From positions 1 to 25,244 of the forward strand of contig JAJRRJ010000089.1 in the NCBI GenBank assembly GCA_024279575.1: DNA of 25,244 nucleotides, written 5' to 3'. Source of the DNA: Alphaproteobacteria bacterium (lineage in GTDB: Bacteria > Pseudomonadota > Alphaproteobacteria > Rhizobiales > Devosiaceae). Below, one piece after another: positions 8,236 through 14,870 of the stretch (positions are counted from its first letter, which is position 1; the number at the start of each line of letters is the position of its first letter). The position numbers and the translations under genes are program-made. The notes beneath the pieces are model-generated. The model was given only the letters and a program-made list of their open reading frames with translations. It was not told the DNA's origin and made no database searches.

Positions 8236-8772
8236 CGACGCCCGATGAGACCCATGGCGCCCACACGAAAAGGGCCGCCAGCAAATAATGATATTACTGA
8301 TCCTGAGGTTCAGTTGATCGATGCCGAGGGAAACCACCTTGGCCCCACTCCCACCGATAAGGCCAAGGAAATGGCTTTAGATGCCGGGTTGGACCTTGTG
8401 GCGATTTCGCCCAACGCCAAACCACCGGTATGCAAAATTCTGGACCTTGGGAAATATAAATATCAGGCGCAAAAAAAAGCCGCTGATGCCCGCAAACGTC
8501 AAAAGATTATTGACGTCAAGGAAATCAAACTGCGTCCAAATATTGACACCCATGACTATGATGTAAAAATGCGTGCGGTGGAAAAATTCATTGGTGAAGG
8601 TGACAAGGTCAAAGTGACTATGCGTTTTCGTGGCCGCGAAATGGCGCATCAGGAATTGGGTTTGCAGCTTCTGCATAAAGTGCGCGATCAAATGGAAGAT
8701 ATTGCCAAAGTGGAAGCCATTCCTAAAATTGAGGGCCGTCAGATGGTGATGGTTATCGCTCCGCTTAAGTGA
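8233..8772 (+). CDS. infC: Translation initiation factor IF-3, probable AUU start
   Basis: IF3 binds the 30S subunit, prevents premature 50S joining and rejects wrong start codons. The sequence shows EVQLIDAEGNHLGPTPTDKA, DLVAISPNAKPPVCKILDLGKYKY, EIKLRPNIDTHDYDVKMRA, VKVTMRFRGREMAHQELG and EGRQMVMVIAP, all IF3 hallmarks (DLVAISPNAKPPVCKILD is the clearest). The first ATG (8245) is 21 nt from the only ribosome site (AAGGA, 8219-8223), which is too far. An in-frame ATT at 8233 is 9 nt away and yields IRRP before the ATG, matching the usual alphaproteobacterial N-terminus. E. coli infC also starts at AUU, which IF3 itself discriminates against, giving autoregulation. The product is 179 aa. A strong terminator follows, so the gene is probably monocistronic. 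Confidence 0.95.
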   Translation: MRRPMRPMAPTRKGPPANNDITDPEVQLIDAEGNHLGPTPTDKAKEMALDAGLDLVAISPNAKPPVCKILDLGKYKYQAQKKAADARKRQKIIDVKEIKLRPNIDTHDYDVKMRAVEKFIGEGDKVKVTMRFRGREMAHQELGLQLLHKVRDQMEDIAKVEAIPKIEGRQMVMVIAPLK

Positions 8773-8805
8773 TTTTTGTATATCATAGATCGATCAAAAA
8801 TTCTC

Positions 8806-8839
8806 ACACCCTGTTTATTCACAAGCAGGGTGTTTTTTT
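8806..8839 (+). terminator. Rho-independent terminator of infC
   Basis: ACACCCTG (8806-8813) pairs perfectly with CAGGGTGT (8826-8833) across a 12-nt loop. A run of seven T (8833-8839) follows. It lies 33 bp after the infC stop. Confidence 0.92.
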
Positions 8840-8953
8840 GAGGAAATTTCCCGATTGACAATCCCCCATAAAATAAGAAAAGCTGAAAACGCCTTTCTGG
8901 GGCGCTCAAGCGGATCGTGGGATTGGAAATATTCAAATCTCCGAAGGCGCGCA

Positions 8954-8974
8954 TCTCCAGCGTATACTTGGAGA
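8954..8974 (+). promoter_or_regulatory. Hairpin covering the MATE gene ribosome site
   Basis: TCTCCA (8954-8959) and TGGAGA (8969-8974) pair perfectly around a 9-nt loop. The right arm contains the GGAG that serves the ATG at 8983. The fold would hide the ribosome site in the mRNA. It could be chance, because the stem is only 6 bp. Confidence 0.4.
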
Positions 8975-8982
8975 ATTTATTC

Positions 8983-10365
8983 ATGCCTGCAAAAACTCTT
9001 GTAGCACAAACCTGGGCTGAGGAAGTTCGCGCCACATTTGTGCTCGCATGGCCCCTGGTTGTGGCGCAACTGGCAGGTATTGCGCTCAATGCAACCGATG
9101 TGATTATGATGGGGTGGCTGGGGCCCAGCGAACTTGCCGCAGGTGCACTTGCAAATTCCATATTTTTTACCCTGTTTGTGGGTGGACTGGGGCTGGTAAC
9201 AGCCGCCTCTCCTCTAATTGCACAGGCGCTTGGCGCCCGTGAGGGAAAGTCGGTTCGCCGCACAGTAAGACAAGGCCTTTGGCTTGCTATTGCTTTTACG
9301 GTTGGAATGACCCCGATTGTGCTTAATTTAAGTCCGGTATTTTTGGCCCTTGGGCAGGATCCTGCGGTTATTGCCCTCACTAAAGAATACCTTTCGACCG
9401 CTGTGTGGATGGTGTTTCCCGGACTTGGCATTGTGGTTATGCGCTCTTTGGTGTCGGCGCGCGGCGATGCCCAGGTGGTGCTTTGGGTTACCGTGGTTGG
9501 CATATTCGTTAATGCGTTTGGCAATTATGCATTGATGTTTGGCAATTGGGGCGCGCCCCGCCTTGAGCTGGTGGGGGCAGGTATAACCACTACAGTAGTA
9601 AATTTTGTAATGTTTTTCATTATCCTGGGCTTCGTTTTGCTACATCGCCGTTACCGGCGATATCATGTTCTGGTGCGTTTTTTCAAACCCGATTGGCCAA
9701 AATTTTTCGAATTACTTCGTCTTGGCACACCCATTTCGCTGACAATTATTTCCGAAGTCTCCCTGTTTGGTCTGGCCTCCATTCTCATGGGAAACCTGGG
9801 CACCACGGAATTGGCAGCCCATGCAGTAGCCCTGCAATTGGCTTCCATTGCCTTCATGATCCCTTTGGGCCTTTCTCAGGCTACAACCGTGCGGGTGGGG
9901 TTGGCCTATGGTGCGGGTAATTTAAAGGCAATCGGTCGCGCCGGTTGGGTATCCATGGGCGTGGGCATGGGTTTTATGATTGCCTCCTGTTCCGTGTTCC
10001 TTTTGTTTCCAGATTTTCTGGTGGGGCTTTATCTTGATAAAACTATTGCTGAAAACCAGGCAGCTCTTTTGTTAGCTGCATCTTTTCTTGTCATTGCGGC
10101 GGCGTTTCAGCTGGTTGATGGTGCACAGGTTATAATTCTGGCTTCTCTGCGCGGGCTTTCCGACACAAAAATCCCGATGATTATTGCCTTTGTCGGGTAT
10201 TGGGGCGTTGGGATGGGGACGGCCTATATTGCCGGCTTTGTCTGGGAATGGCGGGGCATGGGAGGTTGGTTTGGTATGGCAACCGGTTTAACATTTGTTG
10301 CAATTTTGCTTACCCTGCGGTTTGCAATGCGTGAAAAACTTGGCTTGCTTAAAGCTAACCGTTAG
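8983..10365 (+). CDS. MATE family efflux transporter (NorM-like)
   Basis: A 460-aa inner-membrane protein with about 12 hydrophobic segments. Members export cationic drugs or metabolites by Na+ or H+ antiport. Family features include ATFVLAWPLVVAQLAGIALNATDVIMMGWLG (of which LVVAQLAGIALNATDVIMMG is the N-terminal signature), LGTPISLTIISEVSLFG in the second half, and ALQLASIAFMIPLGLSQATTVRVG. Start 8983 is chosen because GGAG (8970-8973) lies 9 nt upstream; a longer frame from GTG 8917 lacks support. It has its own upstream region after the infC terminator. Its end overlaps the convergent arsR stop by a few bases. The substrate is unknown. Confidence 0.93.
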   Translation: MPAKTLVAQTWAEEVRATFVLAWPLVVAQLAGIALNATDVIMMGWLGPSELAAGALANSIFFTLFVGGLGLVTAASPLIAQALGAREGKSVRRTVRQGLWLAIAFTVGMTPIVLNLSPVFLALGQDPAVIALTKEYLSTAVWMVFPGLGIVVMRSLVSARGDAQVVLWVTVVGIFVNAFGNYALMFGNWGAPRLELVGAGITTTVVNFVMFFIILGFVLLHRRYRRYHVLVRFFKPDWPKFFELLRLGTPISLTIISEVSLFGLASILMGNLGTTELAAHAVALQLASIAFMIPLGLSQATTVRVGLAYGAGNLKAIGRAGWVSMGVGMGFMIASCSVFLLFPDFLVGLYLDKTIAENQAALLLAASFLVIAAAFQLVDGAQVIILASLRGLSDTKIPMIIAFVGYWGVGMGTAYIAGFVWEWRGMGGWFGMATGLTFVAILLTLRFAMREKLGLLKANR

Positions 10366-10706
10366 GCCTTGCAATAAAGCCGATGTAAAATAACCATCAG
10401 TTCTTCAACGCGCCCGTCGGTAACACGGTAATATATGGTTTGACCATCGCGCCGTGTCGCAACAATGCCTTCATCGCGCATTTTTGCCAGATGTTGGGAC
10501 AGGGCAGATTGTCCAAGACCGATTTTTTCAACCATGGCACCCACAGACATTTCACCCTGAGCCACAAGCTGGCATAATATCACCAGCCGACGTTCATTTC
10601 CCATGGCCTTGAGCAGAACTGCAATATCGCTGGCTTTTTCTTCCAGCGCATTGATGTCCATGTTATTGGCATCCACTTCAGCAGTTTTTTCGGGCAAATC
10701 CAGCAT
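10362..10706 (-). CDS. ArsR-family repressor, BigR/SqrR-like persulfide sensor
   Basis: A 114-aa winged-helix repressor. The recognition helix region GLGQSALSQHLAKMRDEGIV and the wing RRDGQTIYYRV are clear. Cys45 (LVILCQLV) and Cys112 (HRLYCKA) lie at the positions of the two redox cysteines of BigR and SqrR, which form a di- or polysulfide bridge when sulfide or persulfide is present and then release DNA. There is no metal-binding ELCVCDL-type motif. It is divergent from a Blh-type dioxygenase gene, with a strong palindrome between them, so it most likely represses both. The functional assignment is by cysteine position and context; bigR is the nearest named relative. Confidence 0.88.
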   Translation of the reverse strand: MLDLPEKTAEVDANNMDINALEEKASDIAVLLKAMGNERRLVILCQLVAQGEMSVGAMVEKIGLGQSALSQHLAKMRDEGIVATRRDGQTIYYRVTDGRVEELMVILHRLYCKA

Positions 10707-10735
10707 TTTTGGTCTTCTCTAAAAAAATGTCCTTG

Positions 10736-10759
10736 ATATATTAGGTCATACTAATATAT
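10736..10759. promoter_or_regulatory. Palindromic operator candidate for the ArsR/BigR-like repressor
   Basis: ATATATTAG (10736-10744) and CTAATATAT (10751-10759) form a perfect 9-bp inverted repeat around GTCATA. It lies 30 bp upstream of arsR and about 125 bp upstream of the dioxygenase gene. An AT-rich palindrome in the shared divergent region fits BigR-type operators. No other palindrome this good is visible in the interval. Confidence 0.75.
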
Positions 10760-10884
10760 AGGTTGTACCAACTAGTCAACAATTGGATGGCTTTTATGTC
10801 ATCCATATTTGTCCGTGACTTTGCTTTTAGCGCACAACGCGGTCAAATCCAACAACAAGTGAGAATAACATCTCGGATAACAAT

Positions 10885-11760
10885 GTGTTCATTGAAGGTT
10901 CTTTTGACAAGGCCACCAATACAATTACCTATCTGGTTGCTGACCTTAATGCCAAAAAAGCTGTAATTATTGACCCGGTTCTTGATTATGATCAAAACTC
11001 AGGGGAAGTAGATACCAACTCTGTTGATGCGGTTCTGGCCCGTGCCAGGGAACTGGATCTGGAAATCCTTTGGTCTTTAGAAACCCATGCCCATGCAGAT
11101 CACCTGTCTGCTTCGCCCATGATCAAGGCTCTGACCGGTGCCAAAATCGGTATTGGCGAGCATATTACCAAGGTTCAGGAAATTTTTCGCCCCGTTTTCA
11201 ATATGGATGATCTCAAAACGGACGGATCCGATGTTGATCGCCTGTTTGCGCATGGGGATAAAATTGAAATCGGCAATCTGGAAATGGACGTTTTGTTTAC
11301 ACCAGGCCATACTCCTGCGGATGTAAGCTATAAGATCGGTAACAATGTTTTTGTTGGCGATACATTGTTCATGCCCGATTATGGCACGGCGCGCACAGAT
11401 TTTCCCGGCGGCGACGCCAAGGCGCTTTATGCCTCCATTCAGTCTCTTCTGGCATTACCAGATGATACAAAACTTTACATGTGCCATGACTACAAAGCAC
11501 CGGGTCGGGATGACTTTGCCTGGGAAACAACGGTAAAAGAGCAAAAGCAAAACCTGCATATCAAAGACGGGGTTTCCCTTGATGAATTTGTGGCCATGCG
11601 CAATGAGAGAGATTCGTCCCTTTCTGTTCCCCGTCTTTTGCTTCCCTCCATACAGGTGAACATTCGTGCCGGGCGCTTCCCCAGAGCCGAGCAAAACGGT
11701 GTGCACTATTTGCTGGTACCCGTTAAAACCAAAAAATCCGATCTTATGCTGCGCGCATAA
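10885..11760 (+). CDS. Blh/ETHE1-like persulfide dioxygenase (MBL fold)
   Basis: A 291-aa metallo-beta-lactamase-fold protein. The metal site is intact: HAHADH (His68, His70, Asp72, His73), His142 (TPGHTPAD), Asp159 (VGDTLF) and His201 (MCHDY). The segments FMPDYGTARTDFPGGD and YMCHDYKAPGRDD are characteristic of the Blh/ETHE1 group, which oxidises glutathione persulfide to sulfite with a mononuclear iron. The only in-frame start between the upstream stop (10828-10830) and the conserved region is GTG at 10885. Its ribosome site is weak. The rhodanese gene follows 48 bp later, and the BigR-like repressor is divergent. Together they form a sulfide/persulfide detoxification unit. Confidence 0.9.
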   Translation: MFIEGSFDKATNTITYLVADLNAKKAVIIDPVLDYDQNSGEVDTNSVDAVLARARELDLEILWSLETHAHADHLSASPMIKALTGAKIGIGEHITKVQEIFRPVFNMDDLKTDGSDVDRLFAHGDKIEIGNLEMDVLFTPGHTPADVSYKIGNNVFVGDTLFMPDYGTARTDFPGGDAKALYASIQSLLALPDDTKLYMCHDYKAPGRDDFAWETTVKEQKQNLHIKDGVSLDEFVAMRNERDSSLSVPRLLLPSIQVNIRAGRFPRAEQNGVHYLLVPVKTKKSDLMLRA

Positions 11761-11808
11761 ATACCCCAAAATTCCCTTTAATCTTTCAAAAACGACACAG
11801 GTACTCTT

Positions 11809-12201
11809 ATGAACTTTTCTCCCTTCGCATCCCTTTTTGGCGGTTCAAACAACTCCGGGGCAAAAATGCAAACCATCTCCGCGTCCTCAGCTGTTCAATT
11901 CCACGGGGACAATGACACAGTTTTTATTGACGTGCGTGGCCACGGAGGAATCTCTTTTTCCGGAACCGTGAAAAATGCACTGGTGGCTCCCTTGCAGGAG
12001 TTTGCCAATCACGCAAAAACTGACGGCTCTGCCACTTTTCCCTCTATTGAAGAAGGTAAGCGCATTATTCTTGTTTGTGCATCAGGTGCCCGTTCTGGTG
12101 CGGCGGGGAACCAGCTGGTGCGCATGGGGTACACCGATGTGGCCAATCTTTCGGGGGGCATTGGCGCCTGGGCCCGCGCCGGTGGCCCAATGGGCAAATA
12201 A
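11809..12201 (+). CDS. Rhodanese-like sulfurtransferase
   Basis: A 130-aa single-domain rhodanese. The active-site loop CASGARSG (Cys90) follows IILV, and FIDVRGHGGISFSGTVKNALVAP (with IDVRGHGGISFSGTVKNA as the core) and LSGGIGAWARAG complete the fold. Such proteins move sulfane sulfur between thiosulfate, glutathione persulfide and acceptor thiols. The first 20 residues are Gly/Ser/Asn-rich and could be a linker; an in-frame ATG at 11866 would skip them. It is paired with the dioxygenase upstream, so it probably feeds or drains its persulfide substrate. It is the last gene of the sulfur unit, and a promoter candidate for the ribosomal genes follows. Confidence 0.92.
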   Translation: MNFSPFASLFGGSNNSGAKMQTISASSAVQFHGDNDTVFIDVRGHGGISFSGTVKNALVAPLQEFANHAKTDGSATFPSIEEGKRIILVCASGARSGAAGNQLVRMGYTDVANLSGGIGAWARAGGPMGK

Positions 12202-12255
12202 CCAGCCAGCAAAAATCAACAGGCAAAAAACCTGCCCCAACTTCCATTAAACTTC

Positions 12256-12284
12256 TTGCACAACAATGGAGCTGGGCTTATATA
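12256..12284 (+). promoter_or_regulatory. Sigma-70-type promoter candidate for rpmI-rplT
   Basis: TTGCAC (12256-12261) and TATATA (12279-12284) are separated by exactly 17 bp. This implies transcription from about 12291 and a leader of about 95 nt before rpmI. A small palindrome, GGGCT-TATAT-AGCCC (12274-12288), overlaps the -10. Confidence 0.55.
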
Positions 12285-12385
12285 GCCCTCTCTAATCCCG
12301 GGTGGTCCGGCCCAAAAGGCATGCCGTGGCAACCCTCAATCTCTTCCTGACCTGATAAGGGGCGGGACAAAAGAAAGCAGAGAAA

Positions 12386-12586
12386 ATGCCAAAATTGAAG
12401 ACTAAGTCCGGCGCTAAAAAGCGCTTCAAGGTCACAGCAACAGGCAAAGTGATTGCTGGACCCGCTGGCAAACGCCACCGTCTTATGAGCCATAACTCGA
12501 AATATATTCGGCAAAATCGCGGCACGTCCGCTCTTTGCAGCGCGGATGCCCGCACTGTGAAGTCGTATATGCCGTATAACCGCTAA
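12386..12586 (+). CDS. rpmI: 50S ribosomal protein L35
   Basis: A 66-aa basic protein starting MPKLKTKSGAKKRFKVTATG, the universal L35 signature, and ending in SYMPYNR. Length and position directly before rplT are canonical. The leader upstream (12291-12385) is GC-rich with small inverted repeats, so L20-type feedback control is possible, but I cannot match a known leader structure. Confidence 0.97.
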   Translation: MPKLKTKSGAKKRFKVTATGKVIAGPAGKRHRLMSHNSKYIRQNRGTSALCSADARTVKSYMPYNR

Positions 12587-12611
12587 TTTCAAAATATTTG
12601 GAGCATAAGAG

Positions 12612-13013
12612 ATGTCCCGCGTAAAAAGAGGCGTTACCGCCCACGCCCGCCACAAAAAAGTTATCGACAAGGCCAAAGGTTACTATGGCCGTCGCAAATC
12701 CACCTTCCGTGCCGCTAAACAGGCAGTGGAGAAGGCCGGTCAGTACGCTTATCGGGATCGCAAGACCCGCAAGCGTAATTTCCGTAGCTTGTGGATTCAG
12801 CGAATCAATGCCGGGGTACGCGCCCACGGTCTGACCTATGGTCGATTTATCGACGGCCTCACGAAAGCTGAGATTGCCGTAGATCGCAAAGTTCTGGCTG
12901 ATCTGGCCGTGCGTGAACCCGAAGCTTTTGGCGCACTTGTTGCCCAGGCCAAGAGCGCACTTGCCTATCTTGAGCCGGTTGAAAAAACCACCCACGGCCG
13001 TTTTTCTGCCTGA
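12612..13013 (+). CDS. rplT: 50S ribosomal protein L20
   Basis: A 133-aa basic protein with MSRVKRGVTAHARHKKVI at the start, then KGYYGRRKSTFRAAKQAVEK, YRDRKTRKRNFRSLWIQRIN and GLTYGRFIDGL. L20 binds 23S rRNA early in 50S assembly and in many bacteria represses its own operon. GGAG stands about 9 nt before the ATG. Rather long versus the roughly 118 aa of E. coli, with a C-terminal extension as in other alphaproteobacteria. Confidence 0.97.
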   Translation: MSRVKRGVTAHARHKKVIDKAKGYYGRRKSTFRAAKQAVEKAGQYAYRDRKTRKRNFRSLWIQRINAGVRAHGLTYGRFIDGLTKAEIAVDRKVLADLAVREPEAFGALVAQAKSALAYLEPVEKTTHGRFSA

Positions 13014-13029
13014 GGGGGTTCCCCTTTTT
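13013..13029 (+). terminator. Weak terminator or attenuator after rplT
   Basis: AGGGG (13013-13017) and CCCCT (13021-13025) form a 5-bp stem with a 3-nt loop, followed by T to 13029. It starts inside the rplT stop codon. The stem is short, so it may only reduce read-through into pheS. Confidence 0.45.
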
Positions 13030-13074
13030 CATTGGCAGACCTCACGCTTAACTGAGGCCTAAATATCAGCCTTC

Positions 13075-13105
13075 GCATCTTTGCCGTTGTATAACGGCAC
13101 GATGC
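13075..13105 (+). promoter_or_regulatory. Hairpin in the pheS leader
   Basis: GCCGTT (13083-13088) and AACGGC (13093-13098) pair around GTAT. They are extended outside a small internal loop by GCATC (13075-13079) and GATGC (13101-13105). It sits 48 nt before pheS. No T-run follows, so it is not a simple terminator; it could be an mRNA control element. Confidence 0.5.
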
Positions 13106-13152
13106 GGGGCTATTTGTGTTTGTAACCTACTTTTTCTTGACGGGATTGCCCA

Positions 13153-14244
13153 ATGCCAGACCAATCAACAATCGCTGACCTCAAAACTCAAATTGAAAAC
13201 GCCATTTCAAGTGCTGATACCCTTGCTGATCTGGATGCGGTGCGTGTTGGAGCACTTGGAAAAAAAGGATCCGTTTCCGCTCTGTTGGCCACCCTTGGCA
13301 AAATGACCCCGGATGAGCGCAAGGTCGCCGGCCCGGCCATTAACGGTTTGAAAAAAGAGATTGCCGCATTGGTTGAGACCCGCAATTCCGCCCTCAAACT
13401 TGCCGCTTTGGAACAGCGCCTCAAAAGCGAAAAGGTCGACGTGACACTCCCCTTGCGTCCCGGCCCTTTAGCGCGCGGCTCCATCCATCCCGTTTCTCAG
13501 GTTATTGATGAAATCACGGCCATTTTTTCTGATATGGGTTTTTCGCTGGCCGAAGGCCCCGATATTGAAACAGATTATTACAATTTCATCGCGCTGAATT
13601 TCCCTGAAGGACATCCGGCCCGCGAAATGCACGATACGTTCTTTTTTGAGCCGGATGAGAAGGGCGAGCGCAAGGTTTTGCGTACCCACACCTCCCCGGT
13701 GCAGATCCGCACTATGGAAACTCAGGAACCCCCGATCCGCATCATAATTCCGGGCCGCACCTATCGTTGCGACAGTGACCAGACCCACACTCCCATGTTC
13801 CATCAGGTTGAGGGACTGGTGATTGATAAAGCCTCCCATATTGGCCAGTTGCGCTGGGTACTGGAGGAATTTCTTAAAACGTTTTTCGAAGTGGATAATG
13901 TTGTGACGCGTTTCCGACCGCACTTTTTCCCCTTCACCGAACCCTCTATGGAAGTGGATGTGCAGTGCGACCGAAGTGGCTCGGAAGTGAAAATCGGGCA
14001 GGGGTCGGACTGGATGGAAATTTTAGGCTGCGGCATGGTTCACCCCAATGTGCTGGCCATGTCCGGGCTTGACCCGGATGTCTATCAGGGGTTTGCCTGG
14101 GGCATGGGGATTGACCGCCTGGCAATGCTCAAATATGGCATGCCAGACCTGCGGGCGTTTTTCGACGCTGATCAGCGCTGGCTCGACCATTACGGGTTTC
14201 GCCCGCTGGATTTGCCTACCCTGTTTGGCGGGTTGAGTAGCTGA
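13153..14244 (+). CDS. pheS: Phenylalanyl-tRNA synthetase alpha subunit
   Basis: A 363-aa class II synthetase subunit that carries the catalytic centre of the (alpha-beta)2 enzyme. It has the N-terminal coiled coil, the HPVSQVIDEI region, motif 2 (RTYRCDSDQTHTPMFHQVEG) and motif 3 (AWGMGIDRLAMLKYGMPDLR). Length is normal. Its stop overlaps the start of the next gene as TGATG (14242-14246). Its partner pheT is not adjacent: a small membrane protein, a repeat element and an exonuclease gene lie between. Confidence 0.98.
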   Translation: MPDQSTIADLKTQIENAISSADTLADLDAVRVGALGKKGSVSALLATLGKMTPDERKVAGPAINGLKKEIAALVETRNSALKLAALEQRLKSEKVDVTLPLRPGPLARGSIHPVSQVIDEITAIFSDMGFSLAEGPDIETDYYNFIALNFPEGHPAREMHDTFFFEPDEKGERKVLRTHTSPVQIRTMETQEPPIRIIIPGRTYRCDSDQTHTPMFHQVEGLVIDKASHIGQLRWVLEEFLKTFFEVDNVVTRFRPHFFPFTEPSMEVDVQCDRSGSEVKIGQGSDWMEILGCGMVHPNVLAMSGLDPDVYQGFAWGMGIDRLAMLKYGMPDLRAFFDADQRWLDHYGFRPLDLPTLFGGLSS

Positions 14245-14675
14245 TGGGAGATTGGGTTTCAATTATTGGGCCTATGTTTGCCGCGGCGATAGTTGTAGGC
14301 GGGGGTGCAATGGCATATCGTTGGCAAAAGACAATTGATCGTCGAACAGCTCTAATTGAATTGCGCAGAAAGGCCTATCAAAGATATTTAGCCGCTTTTG
14401 TTTCGGTGACAAACACGCCAGATGCTATTGCAGAAATTTCGCTAGAGTTATTTCAATGTGAGTTCCATTTGCTGATTGTTGCCTCAGATGAGGTGGTGAA
14501 ACATGTCGGAACGCTAAGAAAATTTTATCTTGATACTAATGATGATCGAATGAATCGTAACACAGAGATTACCCGCCAACTCATTGCAAATGTATGCCAA
14601 GCAATGAGAGAAGACTGTTTTGAAGAATCTAATCTTGCAATGGACGAATATCAAAAATTGGTTCCAATAGGATGA
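14244..14675 (+). CDS. Hypothetical protein with one N-terminal membrane segment
   Basis: A 143-aa protein I do not recognise. Residues about 6-26 (VSIIGPMFAAAIVVGGGAMA) form a membrane helix. A basic stretch (KTIDRRTALIELRRKAYQRY) and a mostly helical soluble part follow. Its base composition is visibly more AT-rich than pheS and pheT. It overlaps the pheS stop (TGATG), so it is translated by coupling. It ends just before a dispersed palindromic repeat. Composition, position and lack of a known family suggest an inserted accessory gene; the frame itself is solid because it is long and coupled. Confidence 0.7.
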   Translation: MGDWVSIIGPMFAAAIVVGGGAMAYRWQKTIDRRTALIELRRKAYQRYLAAFVSVTNTPDAIAEISLELFQCEFHLLIVASDEVVKHVGTLRKFYLDTNDDRMNRNTEITRQLIANVCQAMREDCFEESNLAMDEYQKLVPIG

Positions 14676-14688
14676 AGCACATTCAACC

Positions 14689-14812
14689 GTCATTGCGAGA
14701 AGCGAAGCGACGAAGCAATCCAGGGCTACGCAGTCCGTCGCCAGCGTTCTGGATTGCCACGCACCTTGAATTATTTTGTCTCGCGCCGACAGGCTGGTGT
14801 ACTCGCAATGAC
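14689..14812. repeat. Dispersed palindromic repeat element
   Basis: The ends are perfect 11-bp inverted repeats: GTCATTGCGAG (14689-14699) and CTCGCAATGAC (14802-14812). Inside, GCAATCCAG (14715-14723) pairs with CTGGATTGC (14749-14757). The left arm contains AGCGAAGCGACGAAGCAATC, the well-known wording of a multicopy intergenic repeat in many alphaproteobacteria. No transposase is encoded, so it would be a non-autonomous element. The right half has diverged from the left, so it is probably an old copy. Confidence 0.85.
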
Positions 14813-14830
14813 AATAGCGAATATCTTTCT

Positions 14831-14867
14831 TCTCCCTCCCCCTTTGTGGGGAGGGTCGGGGTGGGGG
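14831..14867. repeat. G/C-tract palindromic repeat
   Basis: CCCTCCCC (14834-14841) and GGGGAGGG (14848-14855) form an 8-bp stem with a short loop, followed by GTCGGGGTGGGGG. I recognise this wording as a second common dispersed repeat, often found beside the preceding type. It ends 4 bp before the exonuclease start and may provide the G-rich stretch used there for ribosome binding. Confidence 0.7.
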
Positions 14868-14870
14868 TTA

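Noticed and set aside
8855..8877. TTGACA promoter for the MATE gene
   Set aside because: TTGACA (8855-8860) is perfect, but no acceptable -10 lies 16-18 bp downstream.
10763..10966. Small coding frame before the dioxygenase gene
   Set aside because: It spans the regulatory interval and overlaps the real gene in another frame; the translation has no family character and no good ribosome site.
12009..12676. Overlapping frames around the rhodanese, rpmI and rplT genes
   Set aside because: All are antisense or shifted shadows of strongly recognised proteins.
13001..13051. Phe-codon-rich leader peptide before pheS
   Set aside because: One frame reads several TTT/TTC codons up to a TAA, but it has no ATG, GTG or TTG start or ribosome site and overlaps the rplT end.
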